This document shows positions 53,454-64,000 of a stretch of DNA of 64,000 bases, one piece after another. Numbering within the stretch: the first letter of the stretch is position 1; each line of letters opens with the position of its first letter. The position numbers and the translations under genes are program-made. Source of the stretch: Leishmania mexicana MHOM/GT/2001/U1103 (lineage: Eukaryota > Euglenozoa > Kinetoplastea > Trypanosomatida > Trypanosomatidae); contig NC_018334.1 of assembly GCF_000234665.1 (NCBI RefSeq), positions 558,001-622,000 on the forward strand. Reading direction: 5' to 3'. A model generated the notes under the pieces. It saw only the letters and a list, made by a program, of their open reading frames with translations. It did no database searches and was not told the DNA's origin.

Positions 53454-56400
53454 TCACTCGTCGTCTTCGCCGCCAAAGAAGAGGGGCGCCGAAGCGCACC
53501 GCTCCAGCAGATCGTCCACCTCAAAGCCCGTGCCCATTAGTCCCGCATCCCTTGCCCGTAGCGACGTCGTGGCTGCGGATTTGCCGGCTGCGGATGCGGT
53601 ATTTCCAAAGACTGTCGTAAAGGCCAGGCGGGAGCTGGCCTCGACAGACTCCCCTGAATCGCTTTGCTGGAGGGCTGCATTCAACGACGCCGCCAGAGAA
53701 GGCTGCTTCCTGGGTCCAACGGTCAACGGTGCAACCGGTGTGCACGAGGTGCTCGACAGTGGTGAGTGGGTCATCGGGATCACCAGGGTGCCCCAGACAT
53801 CGTCAAACATGCTGCTCATACCACCGGCACAGCTGTCTGGTGCCTTGAGAGACGAGGCGGCGGAGGCGCCAAAGGCGTACGAGAGCGACTCCGTGTGCCG
53901 GGAGACAAGCGACACGGACGAGTGACGGTTATGTCCCTCCTCCTCCTCGTTGTAGGGGTCATCCTCATGGCTGGTATGAAGTCCATCTTCGCACTCCTCG
54001 TCTTCCTCGCCGCGACCCTGGTTCTTCAGGCGCCAGCGACGACCCTCGCGCTCCTCCAGCGCGAACACCTCGCCAAGCACCTTTTCGATGCGGCGCTGCT
54101 GGCCCACGAAGCGCGGCGTGACACCAATGAAGAAGCGCACCCCGTCGTGCTCGTAGCGGCGGATGACGTACCGGTCTACGCGGACTGGGTTACCTTGCGG
54201 GTCGCGCACCCACGCGCGGTCCTCCTCGGTGGAGTCGCGGGTGAGAATAGCAACCACCTTGATCCAGGCCAGCACCACCTCCTCGATGTTCATGGTCCCC
54301 TCGCGGCGGTCGATGTCGATGAACAGCTGCGCAGCAGCGGACACGGCAGCCTCGGCGTTTGTGGGGCGCCGCTTTTTGCCGCTGTTCTGCGTGACTGCCA
54401 CAGCGGCAGCGGCCTTCTTTGCCCGCTGCATGGCGGCCTGCATCAGCTGCTTCTCAGCCTTTGGGTGAGGCGGCATGTTTGTCTCCGTAATGTTCGTGAA
54501 GGAGTCATCCAGGCCACCGGAGCCGCGCACCCAGAAAGCCTCCGGCGCGGCCATCTCCTTTTCCTGCAAAAGCGGATTGCTCGCATGATTGCTGGTGAAG
54601 TTGACGTGTCCGCCACCGCCAGTGGTCGCGACGCCGCTATCTGCCGTGCTGGAGGCGACAGACGGGCCCGTGAAACCGCCGATCGACTCCATGGCAGCAG
54701 GCTTGGCGGCTTGCCGCTCCGTTGTGCCGGTGATGACGGTGCTCTTGCTTTCAGTCTCCTCTGGGGCACACGGCAGCGGTAGCGGGGCCTCCCCCTTTGA
54801 CTTGAGCATCGCCTGGAGTTCCGCCTGCGTGCAGCACCGCAGCACATCCCCCTGCCACAAGCCCATGGTAGGGATGTCATCAGCCACAATGATGACGTCG
54901 TTCACGTGCCGCGGCGGTGGCACCGTCGTGTTCGCGTGCAGCAGTCCGCGGTAGTTCCACGAGCGCTGTTCCGGTACCGAGTTGCTGTCCACCGTGGTGT
55001 TGAGCTGCTGCGCCATGATGAGCGTCGCGCGACGGGCGTAGGCCGCACTCGCCCAGATGCAGATGTGGCCATCCTCGACCCAGATGCGGAAGCGCTGCTT
55101 GCGTCGGTGCAACAGGGCACACTTGCGCGCCTCATCGGCAGGGGTCGTATTAGCGGATGCTGAAGCTGGTGCCCCAGGCGCCGGCGGAGGGGGCGGCGGC
55201 GGTGGCGGCGGCAAGGTGGTGCTGTTTGACGCCGACGCAGACCCCACCTGCCCCGGCAACGGTGGCGGCGGCGCTGTCAGAGGAAAGGTTGGGACGCGAC
55301 CCATGCCAGGCGCGGCATACGGAGATGCTGATTTTGAGCCCGACCGCGGGCTGGACATGGCGGAGTGGCGGTGCGCGGCGGCAATCATGGCGGCGGCGGC
55401 CATGGCAGGCGGGTACCCCGCCGTGTTCAAGGCCGGGTGTCGCAGTGGCGTGGACTGCACATTGAAGCCGGACATCATGATAATTGGATACTTACCGCAG
55501 CTGAGCGTTTTCATGCCAACGTGGCGTCGCAGCGGCGCAGTGTTGCTGTTTGCCTGCTCCGCGGACATGAACAGTTGCTGCGGCGTTGTCACGCATGGGA
55601 TGTCAGGCTCGAAGAGGTAGCCTTCTTCCTCGAGGCGCTGCAGCTGCGGATGGTGAGGTTCGGCCAGGTCCTCGGGATTGAAGCCGCTCATCCCGGTGTG
55701 CACCGGCTTCTGACCCGCCTTCGCCGTCCCCGCCTCTAGCAGGCTGCGCAGGCGAACGCGGAACTCGCGCACAAACTGCAGCATGGGTATGTTCGACAGT
55801 GGGAAGCGTATCAGCACCGGGAGCATCGGAAGCGCCTGGGGGTTGATGCGCGCCTCGATGCACTGGCGCACGTACATGTATGTAGCGAGCATCACCATGT
55901 TACCGAGAATTTGATCGCCGACGTCCTTGTCCACGAACATCGTCCCCTTCAGCAGGTGTTGTTCAACCTCAAACTCCTCGTCAATGTCGTCGCTGCCGTT
56001 GCAGTTTCCCTCCTTGCGCGGAAAGCTGCGCTGCGGTTTGCCGGCACCAGTGCCGTCTTCGGAGCCGCGGCTTCCCGTCGCCCGGCGCATCCCGACGGTA
56101 GACGGGAAGAAGCCGAACATGCCCATAATTCTCACGTAGGAGTCGCCAAACTGCACGTAGAGCGGATCGTTAACGGGCTGCGGCTTCCCGGGGTCATAGC
56201 GTGAAGCAATCACGCAAGGAAGTGGGCGCACGTCATATGCCACCGGCGACGTGACGTGCTTGTAGTGTCTTGCCGAGTACTCGTTCAGTACCTTGGCACT
56301 GCCGGCCGCACCCATGGCCGGCGTGATTGGATTGCCTTTCACGTCGGCGGCTGCGGTTGTGCTATAGCTGGTGTGCGACGGCTTGCCCTTCATGTAGCGC

Positions 56401-56632
56401 TTCGCCGCCACGTAGCCAGAGACGAACTCGTCAAACGACAAATCGCCCATCGTAGCGCTCGCCGCGGGCGGCGCGCCGGAGGCGTTGGGTCCTCCATGAG
56501 GCGCGTGCGCGTCGTTCATGCCGCAAGAAGGAGACAGCGCCACCAACGGCGACAGGGAGAACGGGGGCGGAGGCGGTATGGCGCCGCCTACACCCGCGCC
56601 GCCCGTTGCTGCTTGGCTAGCGAAGTGTCTCC

Positions 56633-56669
<37 letters not shown>

Positions 56670-57329
56670 ATACGCATGCTGACGCCCCGTCTGCTGCTCC
56701 TGCAGCTGCTTCCAGTATGCCTGCCGCAGCTCCTCATCCGTCGCGAAGACGCCCGGCTCATTATCGCGAATAAGGATCTGGTACAGTCCTTCGCGGGTGT
56801 CGGAGTAGCTGCGGAAGTCCATCGGGCACACCCTGGGCGGAAGACCCTGCGCATTCAGGCAATCCTGAGGCGACTGGGCGGACGGAATGGCGCCTCCCAG
56901 CCCATTCGTACTTCCCGCGTCGGCGCCGCTGTCGCCAGTGGCTGAGCACCCAGACAAGAGAGGGGAGGAGGCTGTGGGCGACACCGCGGTCGCTGTCGCT
57001 GCAGTCGCATTCGCCTTTTCTCCGCCGAGCTCGCGCTTCTCGAGATACTCCTTGTAGAATTTTTCAAACTCCTCCTCCTCGTTGATGGCCGTCGTGGTGC
57101 AGAAATAGTCGCTGTCACGGGGCGTCTGGGCGCTGCGCAGGGCACGAAAGTAGTACTTGGCGGTGCGTCGGTACCGCGAGTTGTACAGATGCTGGAATAG
57201 AGGGCAGTCGGGGCTGGGGAAGAAAGATGTCGTCAGGGGGATGAGGATGATCTCATTCCGCCGGTTGCGTCCGTGGCGGTGGCTGTAGAGGCCACGCTCG
57301 TGTGTCTCGTGGCTCGGAAGAGCTCCCAT
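53454..57329 (-). CDS. Conserved-looking hypothetical protein with polyQ and polyP tracts, 1291 aa
   Basis: ATG at 57329-57327. The N-terminus (1-100) is globular and basic/aromatic (LYNSRYRRTAKYYFRALRSA, then FEKFYKEYLEKRE). A pure polyQ run of 12 residues occupies about 221-232, encoded by 12 identical CAG codons. A proline run (PPPPPP) is at about 252-257 and a longer one at 707-716. Globular-looking blocks occur at about 385-580 (including GDSYVRIMGMFGFFPSTVGM) and 735-850 (RFRIWVEDGHICIWASAAYA). A helical block follows near 1020-1090. The rest is Ala/Ser/Gly-rich. No catalytic motif, signal peptide or membrane segment is seen. The polyQ and polyP tracts suggest protein-protein interaction. 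Confidence 0.87.
56634..56669. repeat. (CTG/CAG)12 triplet repeat within a gene
   Basis: Twelve uninterrupted CTG units on the plus strand (CAG on the coding strand) encode the polyQ run of the 1291-aa protein. An uninterrupted triplet run is prone to length change. Confidence 0.9.
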
Positions 57330-57382
57330 TGCTTACGGTGGTGTTCAACGATCGGGGCCTGAGCGGTGGTGGAGCCAGGGCG

Positions 57383-57425
57383 CTTGTTGGCAAAGGTCAA
57401 GAGTAGAAGAGATGCAGGCAGAATC
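57383..57425 (-). promoter_or_regulatory. Predicted trans-splice acceptor for the 1291-aa gene
   Basis: Minus strand: GCATCTCTTCTACTCTTGAC, CTTTGCCAACAAG, with AG at 57384-57383. 5' UTR of about 53 nt. A second AG (CTCAG) lies nearer the ATG. Confidence 0.35.
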
Positions 57426-59021
57426 TGCTCGGCCTACCCACGGACGGCGGTCCAGCAACCAGGACAACGACGAAAACAAAGTCTCTCCGGTCAATGCGCT
57501 CCAGAGGAGAAAAGAAAGGCACGCACGGGCAGAGAACCGCTTGCCGATTTTTTTTTGGAGGGGGGCGCGATCCTTGCGGCTGCAAGTCGAGTCAACGCCT
57601 CCGTAAAGTAGTGGGCAAAAAAAAAAACAGGAAAGAGAAGGAAGACGGTGGGTCGAAGCGGCGTGCGACGGAGCTGATATACACGCGCGTGCACGCACAC
57701 ACGCACACACACGCACACGAGAAATATATATATATAAAGGAGAGAGTAAACCAAGTCCCGCGGCACAGGAGAAGCAGAGCAAGGCGCGGCTTGAGAGGAA
57801 GGACACAAGAGAAACGGACAATCACGAAAGGCGTTTGCAGGCTCGAGGCGGAAACATCAAGAAGTAAAAAAAAAACACAAACGGAGGTGGGTGGGTGAGG
57901 GAGCGGGGGAGGGGGACACAAAACAGAGGCGTCGGAAAATGGGAACACGCACAGACACGCACGCGCACGCACACACACAGATACACGCGCGAAATAAATA
58001 AAAAAAACTTTAGGAGCCACGCGTGTACACACACACACGCGGCAAGGCAGTCTTCGCAGTCAATGGCAACGCCGTGGGTTGGTTATAAGGGGCAAGAAAC
58101 CAAGTACAACCGACGAAATGAAGAAGCACTGGCCCGAGTAGGGCAGCAGCGCACACGCGGAGGGAGGTGAACACGTAAATTACACTCGTGGGAGCGGTGT
58201 CTCAGTCGGCAGAACGTACAACGACACTGAAGGCAGGGGGAGGGACTTGCTCACAGATCGGGTGAGCCTTCGCTCTTTTTTTCTTTACAATTGATATGTA
58301 ACTCTTTCGTCCCGCGCCGCTGTGCAGAGCCTGCTTATGGTGACACAAGCACAGGGCGGTGAGAGCGAGACGAGAATAGGGAGGGCAGAAGGCAGAAAGT
58401 ACAGACAGAGACACGTGCCGCAGAGAAGCGCTGCGACGTTATGCGGCACGGAGGCCGTTGCAAGTGAAAATACGCTCGAGACGAAACGTCAAGAAGAATC
58501 GCAGCGAAATCGATGCCACCGATCACCACACGCAGAGAGAGAGAGACTCTGCCAAGGCACACCCGACACGCGGCACGAAAAGAAAAAGAAAATCCTCCGA
58601 GGCGTAAAGGATGGTGCAAACGGCAACGGATGCAAATACCTCATATATATATGTGTGTGTGCAAGCTAGACGTGGCCGACCCCTAGAGGGAGAGAGGACG
58701 CAAACACTCGAGAGAAGGCGAAATAGACGAAGAGTTTGGGTTGGGAGAATCGGAGACGCGGAGCGATGAAACACAAAAAAAAACGAAAAGAGAGTGCGCC
58801 CTGTCTGAAGGGACGTGTGCGACCCCCTTTCAAAGATTCCCTTTTTCACAGCTCCAGCCCTCGCTCTCTCTCTCTCCCTCGCTTCTCGAGTCTTGACTCG
58901 CCCACGCGTCTTGTCGCTGATACCCACAAGCGTAGCGGATCTTTCTTCGGCGCCAAACACGACAACTACAGGCAGCTCTCCACCGTATTTTTTTTGCTTT
59001 TTTTTACGTTGGAGGGGAAGG

Positions 59022-59090
59022 GGGAAAGGAGGAAAAAGGGGGGAAAGGGGGGAAAGGGGGGAAGGGGAAGGGGGAAAGAGGGAGGGGGGG
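59022..59090. repeat. G/A-rich purine repeat tract
   Basis: About 70 bp of tandem GGGGGAAA-like units without a pyrimidine. Triplex or quadruplex potential. Confidence 0.8.
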
Positions 59091-62000
59091 GGGCTCTGTT
59101 CTCTCAGGCGTGTCGTTCTCTGCGTCTGTCTCGCAGGCCTGTACGTCCCTCTTGTCAGTGATGTAAAGAGGATGAAGTGACGGCGCTGGAAAACAAACAC
59201 ACACACACACAAAAAAAGAGCGATGGAGATCGCCCACTGGGCCACGCCTTTTACCGCAACACTAATGTATCACAGGCAACACGGAAAGCTTAGTGCGTTC
59301 GTTTTTTTTTGGTTTGATTGTTGTTTTTTGTGAGGGTGTGTGTGGGAGGGGGGAAGGGAAGGGAGAAGGGGAAAGGGGTGCGCGCAGAGTGTATTCGCGG
59401 CAGGTGGAAAGTAACGAAACACCGATACGATACCAGCAAGAGGCATACAATAGCCTGACACAACCACAAATGCGGAAAGCACAGCACGGCTGCAGTGAAG
59501 CAGTGCACCGAAAGCAGAACGGAAATGGTCCCCAATTTCAGCACTGCTCTACCTTATTTTTTTGGTTTCCTTCGTGTGTCGCCGTGCGTTCGTGAACGCT
59601 CGCGCACACACAGACACACACGTTCACAAACACGAGCCGGAAGCGAGGGCGAAAGAGGAAGATAGAAACACACTGGACGGGAAAACGCTGAGAGAAGAAA
59701 AGGGCGAGTAATACATGAAGGGAAGCGGCAGAAACAGAACAGAGGAACAGTGGTCAAGAACACCGAAATCAGATCACGCAACAGAACATCTACACAGACA
59801 CACCAAAAAAAAGGAAGAGCACAGAACAGAACAGGAGAGACGGAGGAAGAGGAGGTGGTGAACCAAATTGCACGGCGGCTTCTACGTCGACTTGCTTCAC
59901 TGTTGTCGCCGTCAGCCGGAGCTGCAGGTCCCCACCACCGTCACACCTTCACGGAAACACTTTCGTTACTCTGTCACGAGAGCACACGCCTGCAAAATAA
60001 TAAAAAACGCGATGATAATAATAGAGCTCTCTCAGTCGCTTTTCTTACGCTTACCCCAAAGACACACGGCAACGACCGGCTGCTGGCAGCTGTGTAGCGA
60101 GCAGGCTAGTCCTGTATGCTTCGCTTTCTGCCGGCACGATATGCTTCTGGGCTTCGAAAGAGCGAGGTTGACCTACACGAACGTTGACAGAGAAGCAACG
60201 CCAGCAAGGATGGGTTGAAGAGGTGTGCAGCGAGAAAACGCCAGCGTGCTCAAAAGGAGGAGGGCCGACACGGAGAGTTGATTGACACACACACGCACAC
60301 ACGCGGAGACAACAAAGGCAGATGAGGTGGGAGAGCGCCCCTCCCAAAAAAAAAAGAAAAGAAAAGACAGGCGAGAAACCACAGCGTACAAGTGACAGAT
60401 AACCCAAAAATGCAGAGCACAGGAGGAGGCGCAAAGAAAAGAGAAAAGCGCCGGTACACGGAGGAGAGACCCTACAAGAGAGAGATCCCATGCAGGTGGT
60501 GGGGGAGGGGTCTTGTTCTCCAGCGTGTGTATGTGTGTACGTGGGTGCGTGTGCGTGTGCGCTTTCCTCGTTGCAGACTCGTCGCAAGACACGAAAACAA
60601 GCCGTTGCTGATCAAGATAAACTTTCCCGATCGAAAACGTCGTGTGGGTGTCGAGAGTACGGTGCCGGAGTCGCCCCCCTCCCCTCCCCCACACACACAC
60701 CTCCTCGTAAATCGTTCCGTATCGGACTGCGCCCTTCGTTCGTTTTCTCCCCTTTACGCGCGCGTTACGGCACCTTTTGTGTTGTGTATTATGTTGTGTG
60801 GGTGCGATGTTTATCGTCACGCTGTGGGTGGCGAAGGCGTGGCGAGTGAGTGTCCGGTCGTATTTCCCTTTCGTTCGTTTCGTGTCCTATTTCCTCCCCC
60901 CGCTTTTTTTTGCAGAGGATAACGGCAGCACGAGCGAGAGAGGGGAGACACGGAAAATGGGAAAGGGACGTTAGAGACGACACAAGGAAAAAGGAAAAAA
61001 AATGCAAACGCGCACGCACCAGGCGATGAGCCTTCTCCGTGTAACCGTATTCGTTCCTTCTTCTCGCATCGACCGCTCCCCGCCTACGTCACCTGCTCTC
61101 GCCCTCACACACACACACACTCTGCGTCGGCTTGAACCTTAACGAAGAATAGTAATAGCACCACCCTTTCCGCTATCCTTCTGTCCGTGCCTCGAGGTGC
61201 GAGAGAGAGAGAGTGCAGCAGATGCGCAGCGTTAGGGTGGAGGAGGCGTGGTGCAAGAGTGGTGGGGAGGGGAGGGGAGGAGAGGCGCGGTGCGTGAGGG
61301 GGGAAAAAAAAGATGAAAGAAGAAAACGCCGTCCAGGGGCTGCCGTTCCCTTTCTCCCTCCCTCACCCTCCCCCCCCTTTTTCCTGATGCGCAGAGCAGG
61401 AAGGGACGACGAGCAAGCTAGAAAATCGGCCAAGTGGTCCCGTGCGTGGAGTACGAAGAAATCAACGGAAAAGAGACAACAATCCGGCAAAGGCGAAAAA
61501 AAAAAAAACGCTCTGTCAACAGTCCTCGCGAGGGGGAGAGAGAGGGGGGGAGAGATGCACGCGTGTTGGCGACTGGATGAGAGCTAAACAGAAATCAGAG
61601 GATGAAGCAAACGGCAGACAGTAAAAAAAAAAACGGCAGTCACGACGTATGCCTGTCTGTATGTAGGCGTGTACTTCTCCGTTAGATCGGATACAGCGTT
61701 TTATAGACGGTTAAGTGGGGGCCTCGGGAGGGGGGGGGGTATCAGCTCCGCCGTTCTTTTCCTTTTCGAGGTCGTCTCTCGCTATCTGGCGTTGGCGTGC
61801 CTTCGCTCTTTACTGTGGAGTCGCAACACGCGTGCAGAAAGGCTGAGAGCGCAAGAGAAGTTTTGTCGCGGTGGGCGCCTGCAGAAGACCACAGTGTGTG
61901 CCCTCCGGTGAGTGCGGCACAAAAGGAAACAACAAGATATTGCAGCACCGACCGGCACCGTTCATCCCCGCCCACGCGAACGCCGATGGAGCGCGCAAAC

Positions 62001-62629
62001 GTGCGCACGATAACGAAAGAAAAAAAAGGAAGAGAGAATGCGAAGAAGAAAACACAGCTGCCTAACCGGGCCAGAGGGAGAGCACGACAACGCAGCAAAG
62101 GCGACCTTCGGGAGAGACGATGATGCGGGAAGGTGTCCAGTGATCCACAGCGCGATGCGAAAGGTAAAAACTCGTAGACGCCGTCCGCGCCGTTTTGCAG
62201 CAGCTCGGCAGAAGGGCACGGCAATAAGCAGAAGAGAGCTCAGCGCGGAAGCGGCCAATGAAGAAAAATGTGCCTGTTGTGTTTCTCTCCTGCCGCTCCC
62301 TGTTGAGGTGGTTGGTCCGTTGTTTCGTAGCTTGGCGGAAGGTGGTGATGGTGGAGCTGCCGATGTTTCTGTAGCTGGTTCAAGGCGATCCCGAGGCCTG
62401 TGCCTGCGCGTGTGCCCCCGCACGATTTTCTTCCTGTCTTGAAATGAACGGAGTGGCAATGGCGTAAAGAAACAACGAGAAACGAAAGTAAAAGAACATA
62501 CAGATACACGGGTGTAGTGCGTGTGCTCCGGAAGTCGGTGCCCTGTCAACGATCGATGACAACTTGGCAAGAAAACAGGGAGGAAAAAAAAGAGTTCTTT
62601 AGCTGCTAGCCAGCGGAGGAAGTGCGTAC

Positions 62630-62638
62630 GTGTGTGTG

Positions 62639-62678
<40 letters not shown>
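62630..62678. repeat. (TG)n microsatellite, once interrupted
   Basis: About 24 TG units with a single TTTG interruption near 62653; (CA)n on the transcript strand. Confidence 0.9.
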
Positions 62679-62679
<1 letters not shown>

Positions 62680-64000
62680 CGAGGGGGAGGTAGGAGGGCA
62701 CACACGCACGCGCAAGCGTGGCGTTGGCAGCACAATGGCAAGGCGGTGCAGTGTACGAGCCCAGATGCAGAAAGGCGAGACACTCGAGAGAAGAAAGCGG
62801 GGGAGAAGCAGAGGGATGCAGAGACAAGGGGTACAGAGGCCCGACAACACGGAGGCATTCCCCCATGTGATGCCGTGAGGAACCCTTAGCCGCACAGTAC
62901 TCTGCCATCGAATTTGTAGGGAAGAAGCAACGCTGTCAAAGAGTTGTGAGAGAGTCGTGCCGTTGCGGGCGCACCTCTGAGAAGAGTGCCTGCTGATCAG
63001 TGTCCCGCTCCATCATGTCTACGAATGCCGTCGAGGACGAGTGCCGGACACGCTTGTGTGCTTTTTTTTCCTTAGGAGAAGGGAGGGTTCCCTCCTGTGT
63101 CACTTGACCAAAAAACAACAGCCGGGTCCGAGAAACTGCTCCGGCGCTACACATCTTTCGCGGCTGCGCTTCTCGTCTGCAAGTAGTGGGTCTACGCGAA
63201 ACAGACACGGGCCCACAAGCCCACTCAGAAAGTCTTAAAGCCCAGTCGCCAGCGCATGCCGCGAAGAGAAAATCGTGAAGATGGGGACCGTGTACACGAG
63301 CGCGCCCCGTGCACTGACGCATCCCATCACAGTAGGCGCCTTCCTCCATATGGCGTTCCAACAGGCACGAATACCCCCTGCAAAGGTCTATGCAGCCTTC
63401 TCCTCCAGCAACGTCGGGGCTTGCAACAACGAGAACTATAGTACTGGGAAATCCATGCAACGGTAAACAATAACAAGAGAAAAATATATATATGCAAGCT
63501 TGAAAGAGTCAACGATGACTTTCCGCTTGTGACACCTTTGTGAATCCATCCTCAGCACGAGTGACACGTCGACACACAAGGATGCGCGCGCGCCCTCCCC
63601 CTCCCACCGAGCGCATACACCTCTCTCTCTCATGCGCTCATTCGCGCTGCGTGCGCTGCTACTCACGGTGCTTTCGGATCCCTGGGTGTGTCTCCGCCCC
63701 AGGTGACCAAACCGAAGACCGTCGTCAGGAATCACGACACGGGCACCAGCAGCAGCAGCAGATCAGGAAGAAGGGGGGCAGAGGGGCGGGCGCTGCCGGG
63801 CCCACACACGTGTCTTCCAGCCCACCGCACGGGCACCACACACCAAGGAGTGCTTCGTCCGCGACGAAGGTAGAAGCAGTCCCACCAGACGGCAGGCGTG
63901 CGACAGCACATGGACAGTGGCAAGGACGAGACACACAGGGTAAAAAAAAAAAAGATGGAGAGGGAGGGAAGAGCGGGCGGGGCCGGCGTCCCCCCCCCCT

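Larger units (their letters stand above)
57426..64000. other. 6.6-kb gene-free region at the right edge
   Basis: No convincing gene on either strand. It contains plus-strand A/G-rich blocks, a (GGGGGAAA)n-like tract at about 59022-59090, A-tract-CG motifs near 58781, 61498 and 61623, (TA)n runs near 57726, 58644 and 63484, and a long (TG)n run at 62630-62678. The best remaining frame (62936-63460, minus) starts with TTG and has ordinary composition. Presumably this is the 3' UTR of a gene beyond 64000 plus spacer. Confidence 0.5.

Noticed and set aside
62936..63460. 174-codon minus-strand frame
   Set aside because: It begins with TTG, the first ATG is about 36 codons later, composition is unremarkable and codon use lacks the GC-rich third position of the real genes.
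63640..63960. GC-rich segment resembling a retroposon edge
   Set aside because: No convincing alignment with the other elements was found by eye; it may continue outside the window.

Overview
The window looks like nuclear DNA of a trypanosomatid, most likely Leishmania or a close relative. All convincing genes are intron-less and lie on the minus strand. They are GC-rich at the third codon position and sit in one head-to-tail array, as expected of a polycistronic unit transcribed from position 64000 towards 1. The long spaces between genes are purine-rich on the plus strand, so pyrimidine-rich in the transcript, with U tracts, (TA)n and (GT)n runs and SIDER-like retroposons. Nearly every gene has a pyrimidine tract followed by AG 45-350 nt before its ATG, fitting spliced-leader trans-splicing. 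No tRNA, rRNA, CRISPR array or bacterial-type signal was seen.

In order of transcription (right to left): 64000-57330 has no convincing gene. 57329-53454 encodes a 1291-aa polyQ/polyP protein of unknown role. 53453-50889 holds an old SIDER-like element and a 5'-truncated young one. 50888-50508 encodes a 126-aa LSD1-type zinc-finger protein, with a full-length young SIDER-like element starting about 390 nt after its stop. 49556-45086 holds only decayed coding-like fragments. 45085-42767 encodes a 772-aa protein with a C-terminal membrane hairpin. Three coiled-coil genes follow: 41950-38441 (1169 aa), 37200-32740 (1486 aa, with a C-terminal SPRY-like domain) and 31725-30709 (338 aa).

The left half is dominated by two cold-shock-domain (CSD) RNA-binding protein genes, 23975-22362 and 16716-15127. 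Each is isolated by long non-coding stretches of about 6.7, 5.6 and 14.4 kb. The first has an in-register coding tail one nucleotide out of frame just past its stop codon. The 14.4-kb stretch contains a remnant of an ingi/L1Tc-type retroposon (an RNase H-like segment) joined to a third copy of the young SIDER-like sequence. At the left edge a further gene starts at 764 and runs out of the window.

The most notable signal is the young retroposon family. Three copies end at the same 3' boundary, are truncated at three different 5' points (252, 367 and 565 bp), and differ at about one base in 367 (two copies) or four in 252 (the third). That is unexpected for elements usually regarded as extinct. 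Gene functions are inferred from motifs only; no database search was possible.
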